From a virus: DNA of 64,000 bases. Shown here in pieces: positions 8,450 through 16,114 of this stretch. Under the pieces are notes generated by a model that saw only the letters and a list, made by a program, of their open reading frames with translations, did no database searches and was not told where the DNA came from. The stretch spans positions 1 through 64,000 of IMG/VR virus record IMGVR_UViG_3300025127_006147. The stretch is one strand, 5' to 3'. A program made the position numbers and the translations under genes. Within the stretch, counting starts at the first letter, position 1, and every line of letters starts with the position of its first letter.

Positions 8450-9326
8450 ATACTTTTTTTATTCCTTTACTTAAAGGTAATGTTTTAAACTCAGGGAGTA
8501 AACCTTTTAATTTATCTATTGACACATCTTTTCTGTGTTGCCCATCTGGTTTAGTAGAATCAAATACTATTTTTATATTTTTTAAATTACAGGATTCTAA
8601 GGCTATCTGAGCCATATCTTTTATTGTAAGGTTATCTTCAGTAGCTACATTTAAGTTTTCGTAGATTTGTTTATCTAAACATTCCTTTATTACCCAAGCT
8701 AAATCATCTGAATGCATAAATTGTCTTAAAGCTTTACCACTTCCGAAAAGATTTAGAGTGTCTCCCCCTTCTTTTTCTACTTTTACTATTTTTTTAACTA
8801 ATGCAGCTATAAAATGACTATTTTCCCCGAATTTATCATTTTCTCCATATAAATTACATGGTGTTAAATACTGATATTGTGTACCGTATTGTTTATTACA
8901 AGCTTCTATGTGTACCGCTAAACATCTTTTAGCGTAACCATACGAAAAATTTGTAGGTGTAGGAGGTCCAGAGTGTAACATCTCTTCAGTCATTGGGTAG
9001 GTGTCTACTTTGTCTGGATATATACAAGTACTTAATATCCCTATAAATCTTTTTACTCCAGTAAGCCGTGACCACTTAACTATATTTGTATTCATTTGGA
9101 TGTTTTCAGTAAAATAGCTTTCAGGGTTATTCATATTATCTATTATTCCACCACATTTTGCAGCTAAATGAATTACAACATCAAATTCATTTTTAACCAT
9201 TAAAGATTTTACTTCTTTTTCATTTGTCAAATCACATTCTTGTGAAGATAAGTACATGGCGTTCGGTAAATATTTTTTTAATGATTTACCAACCATACCA
9301 CTACCACCTGTAACTAATATATTCAT
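8433..9326 (-). CDS. colC: GDP-sugar 5-epimerase/4-reductase (ColC or GDP-L-fucose synthase)
   Basis: This 297-residue short-chain dehydrogenase has the NADP loop MNILVTGGSGMVG, the Ser/Cys segment STCIYP, YGYAKR (catalytic Tyr and Lys) and a downstream SHFIAAL His. These match the Ser, Cys, Tyr-x3-Lys and His residues used by E. coli GDP-fucose synthase for reduction and epimerisation. Fcl and ColC are close homologues. With a ColD-like partner next door, the likely product is GDP-L-colitose (3-deoxy-L-fucose) rather than GDP-L-fucose, but the enzyme might make both. It overlaps the ColD-like gene by 17 bases. Confidence 0.8.
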   Translation of the reverse strand: MNILVTGGSGMVGKSLKKYLPNAMYLSSQECDLTNEKEVKSLMVKNEFDVVIHLAAKCGGIIDNMNNPESYFTENIQMNTNIVKWSRLTGVKRFIGILSTCIYPDKVDTYPMTEEMLHSGPPTPTNFSYGYAKRCLAVHIEACNKQYGTQYQYLTPCNLYGENDKFGENSHFIAALVKKIVKVEKEGGDTLNLFGSGKALRQFMHSDDLAWVIKECLDKQIYENLNVATEDNLTIKDMAQIALESCNLKNIKIVFDSTKPDGQHRKDVSIDKLKGLLPEFKTLPLSKGIKKVYDKIS

Positions 9327-9350
9327 ATTAAAATTATAATTAAATTTATT

Positions 9351-10184
9351 TTATAATAAACCCGTTTTTATGTAGTCATTAAAAATTTGATTTTCACCTA
9401 ACGTGAAATTTTTAGATAATTCTAAATTCTTTTTAATATGAGGTAACATTTTTTCATATTTTTCCACACTTAAGTCATTTAAAATTTTACTTATATCGTT
9501 TACATTATTAATAATGATAAATCCACGAGTATCAAAAAAGTCCCCTATTGATGGACATCCCCAATAAATTGGTACGGTACCAGTAATTAAACAATCTATA
9601 AGTTTTTCAGTAAACCAATAATCTCTTTTACAATTTTCTATCACTACTGAAAATCTATAATCACCTAAACCTTCTATTTTTTTATTTACATACTTATACC
9701 CATTACCGAATACATCTAATTTTTCTCTATTAGTTCCAATAATGTGATGTCTAATTTTATGTCCCTCCAACTGAACTTTATTCGATGCTATTATGGAAAC
9801 CAACTTATTTTTGGGGTGTAATTTTCTATCTTCAGGTTCTATCCAACAACCACCAAAAGGTATAAATTTAAAATTATCACCTAAATCTAATAGACTTTTT
9901 TCGTGCGTAAAAACATATTTAAAACTACTATTATTATTTTTAATAATTTCATAGGCTGTTGGAACAAAATCATATGGTTCTAATAACCAACAAACCTTAT
10001 TATTATTTTTATCATTGAGGGCTTCATTTACTGTACTATGTGTATAAAAAGTTAGTTCATTTTCTGATGGAGTACTCCAGTCCCATTCCATATGTTCACA
10101 AAAACTAACAGGAGGCATAGGATTATTACTATAACTACAGTGTTGAAATGAGGTGTCTTTTATTTTTACTTTTATTTTATCCAT
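9351..10184 (-). CDS. GT10 fucosyltransferase-like glycosyltransferase
   Basis: The C-terminal half of this 277-residue protein carries the GT10 (alpha-1,3/4-fucosyltransferase) donor signature: a 'FSVVIENCKRDYWFTEKL' segment followed by LITGTVPIYWGCPSIGDFF, equivalent to the FxxENSxxxDYxTEK and GxVPVxxG motifs. The N-terminal half (residues 1-130) would be the acceptor domain. No membrane segment is visible, so it is probably a soluble cytoplasmic enzyme. The donor may be GDP-fucose or GDP-colitose, given the pathway genes next to it. Colitosyltransferases are known to be related to fucosyltransferases. Confidence 0.82.
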   Translation of the reverse strand: MDKIKVKIKDTSFQHCSYSNNPMPPVSFCEHMEWDWSTPSENELTFYTHSTVNEALNDKNNNKVCWLLEPYDFVPTAYEIIKNNNSSFKYVFTHEKSLLDLGDNFKFIPFGGCWIEPEDRKLHPKNKLVSIIASNKVQLEGHKIRHHIIGTNREKLDVFGNGYKYVNKKIEGLGDYRFSVVIENCKRDYWFTEKLIDCLITGTVPIYWGCPSIGDFFDTRGFIIINNVNDISKILNDLSVEKYEKMLPHIKKNLELSKNFTLGENQIFNDYIKTGLL

Positions 10185-11124
10185 TTTTTATTTCTTTTTT
10201 AAACCAATTAACAAACTTAACTAATCCTTCATTAAGTGTACACACTGGAGACCACCCAATGTCCTTATAAAGTTTGTTAGATGTAGTGTAAGCATGCATT
10301 ATATCACCTTTTCTATGATAATCTGTTACAATTATTTTAGAATTAGAGTCTATTAATTTTTTTAACTGTTGAGTAACATCTAGAATTTTGGATGGTATAC
10401 CTGTACCTATATCGTAAGTTTTGTAGTTAGTATTTTCATTAATTATACAACCTAGTGTAGCATTTACCACATCGTTAACATATATGAAGTCTCTAGTAGG
10501 TTTTCCATTATCAAATATTGTGACATCTTTATTATTAATAAATAAATTACTAAAAATACTAATGATACCAGTATATGGATTATTTAAACTTTGTCCATCT
10601 CCAAAAACATTTTGATACCTTAAAATGGTATACGGTACTTTACTAGATGTTTTTATTAATTGTTCTTGTGTTAATTTTGTAATAGCGTAGACTGATTTGG
10701 GTTCTAAAAATTTATTATTTTCATCATTAATACCTTCACCATAGACCGCTCTACTAGAGGATAATATAATTTTTTTAGTACCATACTTACCACTATTAAT
10801 TAAATCTAACATTAATGAAGTTCCTACAATATTGGTAGTGGTGTACCTGTTAATTTCATCCATGGATTGTCCTGTACCAGTTTCTGAAGCTAAATGTAGT
10901 ATTACTTCAGGATTAAATTCTAGAGCCTTTTTCCAGTCACTCTCATTTCTAACATCACCAATAATATAAGTAACACCATCAATTAACTCTGGTGTATTAC
11001 CGTGAATTTGTTCTAACATATTGTCAAGAACCACAATTTTATAAGTTTGTGAGGAGTCCAAAACTAATTTATTAATTATTTTAGAACCTATAAAACCTGC
11101 TCCCCCCGTTATTAATATTTTCAC
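10177..11124 (-). CDS. NAD-dependent sugar-nucleotide epimerase/dehydratase
   Basis: An extended SDR of 315 residues with MKILITGGAGFIGSKI at the N-terminus, SSSRAVYGEG in place of the usual Ser-Ser-x-Val-Tyr-Gly, and the YAITK catalytic pair. The segment 'VVLDNMLEQIHGNTPE' resembles dTDP-L-rhamnose 4-epimerase and related 4-epimerases more than UDP-glucose epimerase, but this distinction is weak. It should act on a nucleotide sugar in the phage glycan pathway, possibly on the product of the dTDP-glucose 4,6-dehydratase encoded farther along. It overlaps its neighbours by 4-8 bases on both sides, so the cluster is tightly coupled. Confidence 0.8.
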   Translation of the reverse strand: MKILITGGAGFIGSKIINKLVLDSSQTYKIVVLDNMLEQIHGNTPELIDGVTYIIGDVRNESDWKKALEFNPEVILHLASETGTGQSMDEINRYTTTNIVGTSLMLDLINSGKYGTKKIILSSSRAVYGEGINDENNKFLEPKSVYAITKLTQEQLIKTSSKVPYTILRYQNVFGDGQSLNNPYTGIISIFSNLFINNKDVTIFDNGKPTRDFIYVNDVVNATLGCIINENTNYKTYDIGTGIPSKILDVTQQLKKLIDSNSKIIVTDYHRKGDIMHAYTTSNKLYKDIGWSPVCTLNEGLVKFVNWFKKEIKNG

Positions 11125-12533
11125 TGTTTATTTATTAAACAAAGTTTATTTATACCCCACATTGTTTTTGGTAATAAAAACATTTTCATGTCTTTAATGT
11201 TTTTTGTTAAAAACTCGTTTTCATTTTTAGTTAAATGATTACTACTAAAAATATTTTCATCTATATATCTTTCTAATACATTTACTGTAGACTGTCCCTC
11301 TTTGAAAGACATGTCATACCCATAAAGGGTTTTACCTTGCCAAACTTCTCCGTCCGAAGTGTGTAAATCTTCAATCCAGTACTGGCCTCCTTTTTTAAGA
11401 TGTTTAAATAAAGTACCTAAACTAACTAGTTGATGTTCTATTACATGTGAACCATCGTCTAGTATTACGTCTAAAGGACCTATTTTTTCCATTAAAGATT
11501 CTAGTTGTTCCCTATTTCCTTGGTCACAGACATGTGTTGTTACTCTATCATTATTGTGTCCTGAACAATCATTAATATCTATAGCGTGTATTGTCGCGTT
11601 TGGAAAAAACTCATACCACATTTTAAGTGATGGGCCACCACCAATTCCAATCTCTAAAAAGTTAAGTTTATCATACCTTATCTTTTCAAGATAATCACCA
11701 TAAATTGTACTAAAATGTAGTCTTGGCCCATGTCTTCTACCATCATTAGGTATGGTAGTACCCTTATCGGAACTATATTTATTTGCAAGTTCTGTTAAAA
11801 AATTATCCATATTTTTACTATCTTTCTTGTGTATTTTATTTTTGTAATATCTCCATTCTTTTTCTTCTAATTCTCTATGGGTCTGATATACCTGGTCATC
11901 ATGTATTCTAATTATTATTGATATTTCTGGAATTACTAGAGGTGCACCATAAAGTTCATACAACTGTTTATGCATATCTAAGTCATTTATTATTATCAGA
12001 TTTTCATCAAACAATGTCATATTATTTCTATCGTGTTTAAAAAATGAAATGGAAGGACAGCCAAAAAATTTAAAATTTTCACCATCAAATTGTGGGAAAG
12101 GAGAGGCTGGGTCTTTAAATATGTTTTCATTTTCGTGGTAGTGAATAAACCCCAAACCACCCCATTTATATTCAGTTCCACTTAACGATTTATTAAGTGT
12201 TTCTAAAACATTTGGGTTAGAAAACCTATCATCCATATGCATTATTTTAATAAAATCACCCGTTGAATGTTTAATAGCGTTATTCATATTGATGGAACTG
12301 TTACCCCTACCTTTTTCACAAAATATATGTTTAACATTTAATTTTTTTTCCCATATAGTTATAAGATTTTTTATATCATTATTTTTAGAATGGTCTGACA
12401 CAATAACTTCATAGTTATCGTATGTTTGCCCTTGAATTGTCATTAACAAATCAGTAAGTAATTCACACCCTTTATTATTTGCCTCATAAGTGGGGATACA
12501 TATTGAAAATTTCAAACTCATATTATTTTCCAA
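11121..12533 (-). CDS. Fusion: GT2 glycosyltransferase plus SAM methyltransferase
   Basis: Two domains lie in one 470-residue chain. Residues 1-235 are a GT2 enzyme (FSICIPTYEANNKGCELL; IKIMHMDDRFS as the DxD region). Residues from about 240 start anew with NFLTELANKYSSDKGTT, then 'LNFLEIGIGGGPSLKMW' (SAM-binding loop), HAIDINDCSG and 'LDVILDDGSHVIEHQ', matching the demethylmacrocin O-methyltransferase/cephalosporin hydroxylase-type methyltransferase group. The fusion could add a sugar and O-methylate the same or a neighbouring sugar. No frameshift or stop separates the halves, and the linker (about residues 225-240) is charged and short. Confidence 0.82.
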   Translation of the reverse strand: MENNMSLKFSICIPTYEANNKGCELLTDLLMTIQGQTYDNYEVIVSDHSKNNDIKNLITIWEKKLNVKHIFCEKGRGNSSINMNNAIKHSTGDFIKIMHMDDRFSNPNVLETLNKSLSGTEYKWGGLGFIHYHENENIFKDPASPFPQFDGENFKFFGCPSISFFKHDRNNMTLFDENLIIINDLDMHKQLYELYGAPLVIPEISIIIRIHDDQVYQTHRELEEKEWRYYKNKIHKKDSKNMDNFLTELANKYSSDKGTTIPNDGRRHGPRLHFSTIYGDYLEKIRYDKLNFLEIGIGGGPSLKMWYEFFPNATIHAIDINDCSGHNNDRVTTHVCDQGNREQLESLMEKIGPLDVILDDGSHVIEHQLVSLGTLFKHLKKGGQYWIEDLHTSDGEVWQGKTLYGYDMSFKEGQSTVNVLERYIDENIFSSNHLTKNENEFLTKNIKDMKMFLLPKTMWGINKLCLINKQ

Positions 12534-13285
12534 GTATTAGGTATTAAATCTTTAGTTTCGTGATTTACTCCAGGACCAAACCAAATTGAGGGGGCTACTA
12601 CTTTTTTATCGACATTTTTATTTAACCAAGCACCCCACCAAGAAAAAGAAGAATTTGCTATTATATTATTTTTACACATACTCATTAAGTATAAGTCCTC
12701 AAAATCGGTATTGCCTTCTACAAATATAAATGAACTTCCTTTAAAAGTATTTTTACACCATTCTATATCATCCGAAAAAACTAAAAAAACATTATTACCA
12801 CCGATATAATTTATAGCTTCACCATAATAAACAGAAGAACAAACCGGATGGTGATTAGGTAATCGTAAATAATCTCCTCGTCTAACATGAATACTACAAA
12901 TGTTAGATTTACTAATAAAAGGATATTTGGTTTTTAGTTTTTCTATTATATCCTGTGTCGGTGAAAAAAACTGTAAAATTTCTTCCCTACGGTGATTAAA
13001 ATATTTTTCACTTTGAAAGTACCCATTTAATCTAATATTGGGTACATAATCAATTTTGTTGAAATGGAAATTAGGTTCGTTGTAGTGAACTACACTAGAA
13101 TTAATTTTATTAAAATTTATATTTCTAAAAATATTATCTCTATAACTATCAATGGGTTTATGGACTACCGTAGCATCATTATCGTCATATACTAATGTGT
13201 CTTTATTATCAAGACATAAAGCCAAACTAGTTGCTATTTGAAATAGATAATTTCCTAAACCCCCTATAAGATTAGAATTAACCAT
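12518..13285 (-). CDS. GT11 alpha-1,2-fucosyltransferase-like
   Basis: This 255-residue protein contains the GT11 motifs: IGGLGNYLFQIATSLAL at the N-terminus, the donor-binding SIHVRRGDYLRLP near residue 134, and NSSFSWWGAWLN near 213. Known GT11 enzymes transfer L-fucose in alpha-1,2 linkage, and colitosyltransferases of O-antigen clusters (WbgN, WbwK) belong to this group. Together with the GT10 gene and the Gmd-ColD-ColC set, this is strong context for a fucose- or colitose-decorated glycan. It overlaps the GT2-methyltransferase gene by 16 bases. Confidence 0.87.
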   Translation of the reverse strand: MVNSNLIGGLGNYLFQIATSLALCLDNKDTLVYDDNDATVVHKPIDSYRDNIFRNINFNKINSSVVHYNEPNFHFNKIDYVPNIRLNGYFQSEKYFNHRREEILQFFSPTQDIIEKLKTKYPFISKSNICSIHVRRGDYLRLPNHHPVCSSVYYGEAINYIGGNNVFLVFSDDIEWCKNTFKGSSFIFVEGNTDFEDLYLMSMCKNNIIANSSFSWWGAWLNKNVDKKVVAPSIWFGPGVNHETKDLIPNTWKII

Positions 13286-13289
13286 TTTA

Positions 13290-13913
13290 TTACTTTATTA
13301 AACATCTATTAAAAAATTCTATCATCCAACCATAGTCAGCGTGTTGGTTTTCTATATTACTATACCCTTCTTGTTGTATACATAACATGGGGTTCATAAT
13401 AAAAGTTTTTTGTCTAGGGACGATATGCCTACAGTAAAAAACATCTATAATCGGATGAAATGGTGCTTCTTTCAATATAAAATCATACATGGTATGATTT
13501 ATTGCGTAAGCGTGAGTTGTGTAAGCAAAATTAGTTTTAACTAAATTAGGTGTGTGGGTTACTAATCTCCCCACATTAGGGTCTACCGTAGCTCCTAAGT
13601 AAAATAAATCCCAATCCTGGTCCGTGAGTTGGTCTAGAGATTTATTTAAATGTGTGATGTTTTCATCTATAACTAACACATCATCTTCAAATATTAAGAC
13701 GTTTTTTAATCCTTCATCTTTAGCTTTTTTAATAATACTTAGATGACTTTCTCTACAACCTAAAGCTCCATTATCGAATTTTAATGCTGGAAAATGTAAA
13801 ACTTTATCCTTTATGTTTAATTTATCGAATTCTTTTTGTGCTTGTTCCCACCTATCAGTTCTTTCTTCTAGGTTTATACAAAACATCCCATCAAAAAATT
13901 TTTCTAGTCCCAT
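13290..13913 (-). CDS. GT25 family glycosyltransferase
   Basis: The 207-residue sequence opens with FDGMFCINLEERTDRWEQ, then has GALGCRESHLSIIKKA and 'NVLIFEDDVLVIDEN', the classic GT25 (LPS/LOS galactosyltransferase-like) pattern, with EDD as the metal-binding motif. Length fits single-domain family members. Related proteins add sugars to lipooligosaccharide in Gram-negative bacteria. Here it would take part in the phage-encoded glycan. Linkage and acceptor are unknown. Confidence 0.82.
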   Translation of the reverse strand: MGLEKFFDGMFCINLEERTDRWEQAQKEFDKLNIKDKVLHFPALKFDNGALGCRESHLSIIKKAKDEGLKNVLIFEDDVLVIDENITHLNKSLDQLTDQDWDLFYLGATVDPNVGRLVTHTPNLVKTNFAYTTHAYAINHTMYDFILKEAPFHPIIDVFYCRHIVPRQKTFIMNPMLCIQQEGYSNIENQHADYGWMIEFFNRCLIK

Positions 13914-13932
13914 GAGTCAAATAATTTATTGA

Positions 13933-14580
13933 TTACTTTAATTTATTTTTAAACTCATCCACAGTAACCACATTCATTAGTGAATTACGTTCATTTTTAA
14001 ATAATTTCCAGTTAAGTTCCTCCATGTTTAAAATTTCTTTTTCCGACACAAAAGGTTCTTGTTCTCCTTTTTGTATAATACCTAAACCACAATCAGTGTC
14101 AATAGTATACATATTCAGGTCTTTTCTAGTCATCCGATAAAAAGCAAAAGATTTCCACACAGTACCCCACCAACCAAAACCAAAGTCTTTTTCTAATTGA
14201 CCTTCGTATCTTTCTGGCAAACAGTCATGTATTACAATAGTCCCACCCTCGTTTAAAAAACGTAATGAGTTATCGATATCTCTTTTAACCTGCCAGTCCA
14301 AATGAAGACCATCTATAAACACAATATCTAACATTTGTTTATTCTGTTCAAAAAACTCGTCGGAAGTCATAACGAATTGTATTTGATTAGAAAATATTTC
14401 CCTATTATCATCACCCCAATGTGTAGCTACTCTTAGGTTTTTATCGTATGGGTCAACACCTATTTTATTTTCAATTTCTATTTTATTAAAATTTAAATCT
14501 GGATTATCTATTCCAATCTCTAAATAGGTTTTATACCCATTATGTTTTATAAATTTATTAATTGCTTCTGTTCTAGTCAT
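13933..14580 (-). CDS. Class I SAM methyltransferase (Methyltransf_24-like)
   Basis: This 215-residue protein has a SAM loop near the N-terminus (YLEIGIDNPDLNF), an acidic 'IGVDPYDKN' strand after it, and 'MLDIVFIDGLHLDWQVKRD' with 'EGGTIVIHDCLPE', typical of the Methyltransf_24 and rhamnosyl O-methyltransferase-type fold. It probably O-methylates a sugar in the glycan pathway. Small-molecule or protein substrates cannot be excluded. Flanked on both sides by glycosyltransferases in the same orientation. Confidence 0.75.
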   Translation of the reverse strand: MTRTEAINKFIKHNGYKTYLEIGIDNPDLNFNKIEIENKIGVDPYDKNLRVATHWGDDNREIFSNQIQFVMTSDEFFEQNKQMLDIVFIDGLHLDWQVKRDIDNSLRFLNEGGTIVIHDCLPERYEGQLEKDFGFGWWGTVWKSFAFYRMTRKDLNMYTIDTDCGLGIIQKGEQEPFVSEKEILNMEELNWKLFKNERNSLMNVVTVDEFKNKLK

Positions 14581-14588
14581 GATTGTAT

Positions 14589-15350
14589 TTAAATTTTTAT
14601 TTTAAAGTAATTAGGTACTATTTCACATTTAGGTTCGTCAGTATCTATATTGTATGTTATTATTTTATTTGCTCTTTCATCTATAACACCGTCATTTTTA
14701 TAGTTTAATCTACAAGTCCAAGACTCATATTTTTTTCTAATATCTTTTCTTATTGTAGTATAGTGGTGCATAAGAATATCTTTCTTATCAAATAAGTGAG
14801 GGTTATGGTATGTGTTAACTATTCTAGTCGGGTCTATCTGTGAAACAAAATATTCACCACCCAAAACTAACTGTGTATTATCATAAATTTTATTAATAAA
14901 AGGTACCTTATAAGGTTCTGACAAACCAATAACTCGATATTCAGGAATTTTGTGGTAATTCTGTATCCAACACACTGAAGTGTCTATATCTTTAGTTTTA
15001 ATAAATTCTTTAGCTTTATTAAACTCTTCTTTAAAATAAAATTCATCACAATCCATTGTCATAAAGTGTGTGTAACCTAAACTTTTAACTTTTTCTAAAC
15101 CTATATTTTTTTTATTTAGTTCGTTCATTTGAGGACCGATAGGTGATGTCTTGTAAGAGATATATTCATTTATGAGTCCTTTTTTATAAAGATTAATGAC
15201 AGTATCTTCCACATCTGGATTAAAAACACCAAAATTAGAGGTGGTCTGATATACCACTATAATATAATCCACACATTCTTTTATAGAGTTAATTGATTGT
15301 TCTAATAGTTCTTCACCATCAAATACGTTATATATTGCTGCTAATTTCAT
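14589..15350 (-). CDS. GT-A glycosyltransferase, tandem paralogue 1
   Basis: A 253-residue protein of the GT2/GT92-like type found in marine T4-like phages. It has the motif IYNVFDGEELLEQSINSI, then 'CVDYIIVVYQ', and a DCDEFYF metal-binding motif near residue 119. It is clearly homologous to its neighbour along nearly the whole length (FDGEELLE, VDYI, VVYQ, SNFG, NIGL, MDxDEFY). The pair overlap by four bases, consistent with a tandem duplication followed by divergence. Confidence 0.72.
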   Translation of the reverse strand: MKLAAIYNVFDGEELLEQSINSIKECVDYIIVVYQTTSNFGVFNPDVEDTVINLYKKGLINEYISYKTSPIGPQMNELNKKNIGLEKVKSLGYTHFMTMDCDEFYFKEEFNKAKEFIKTKDIDTSVCWIQNYHKIPEYRVIGLSEPYKVPFINKIYDNTQLVLGGEYFVSQIDPTRIVNTYHNPHLFDKKDILMHHYTTIRKDIRKKYESWTCRLNYKNDGVIDERANKIITYNIDTDEPKCEIVPNYFKIKI

Positions 15351-16114
15351 AAAAATAATTTTTTAGTTTTCTTTAAATTTACAAGTTCTTCATTAGGTTT
15401 ATACATCAAACCTTGTTGTGGATATTCCCACTCATTAAAATGTTTAACTATTTTATTTATATTATTAAAATTAGGTGATGATGAAGAGTTAGTCAACTTA
15501 ATCTTTAAATCTTTTCTAATATAACTCATATGGTGCATTTCAATTTCTTCTCTGGTAAATATTTTACATTTACCGGATTCCATTCTTCTCGTAGGGTCCA
15601 CTAACGTGGGAAATGGTAAACCCATAACATATTGTTTACCACTCTTTATTTTATAAATTAAAGAAACGTAGTAGTCTTCATGGGGGTCTAACCTATAGAT
15701 TGGTTCCTTATAATAAGTTACCATTTGGCAACACGAAGAATCATAATCACCTTCTATCATTTCTTTTTTTAAAAATTTAAACTGTTCGTCTGTATAAAAT
15801 TCATCTGAATCCATGGCCATATGATGTGTACATTTTGCACCTTCAGATAAAAATAAACCTATATTTCTTTTACTTATTTCATTAAAGTGTCCTCCTCTTT
15901 GAGGTTGTGGCCTGTACTTAAAAACTTCATCTACCAGACCTTCATTTTTTAATCTATTAATTAGTGGTATTAAATTTTCGTTACATGGATTACCAAAATT
16001 CGATATCTCTTGATAAACCACAGAAATGTAATCTACGTTTTTTCTAATACTTTTTATAGAATTCTCTAGGAGCTCCTCTCCGTCAAATATATTATAACTT
16101 ACACCTAATTTCAT
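15347..16114 (-). CDS. GT-A glycosyltransferase, tandem paralogue 2
   Basis: This 255-residue paralogue of the adjacent gene begins SYNIFDGEELLENSIKSI and has MDSDEFYTDEQF near residue 121 as the probable metal and nucleotide site. It keeps a 'MHHMSYIRKDLKIK' segment equivalent to 'MHHYTTIRKDIRKK' in its partner, a probable conserved active-site region. The divergence of the central part suggests different acceptor specificity. It overlaps both neighbours by four bases. Confidence 0.72.
   Translation of the reverse strand: MKLGVSYNIFDGEELLENSIKSIRKNVDYISVVYQEISNFGNPCNENLIPLINRLKNEGLVDEVFKYRPQPQRGGHFNEISKRNIGLFLSEGAKCTHHMAMDSDEFYTDEQFKFLKKEMIEGDYDSSCCQMVTYYKEPIYRLDPHEDYYVSLIYKIKSGKQYVMGLPFPTLVDPTRRMESGKCKIFTREEIEMHHMSYIRKDLKIKLTNSSSSPNFNNINKIVKHFNEWEYPQQGLMYKPNEELVNLKKTKKLFL

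Noticed and set aside
9327-9350. AT-rich gap as a separate promoter for the GDP-sugar genes
   Set aside because: No TATTTAT or TAnnTTTG element with convincing spacing was found, and most genes of the cluster overlap, so one long transcript is simpler.
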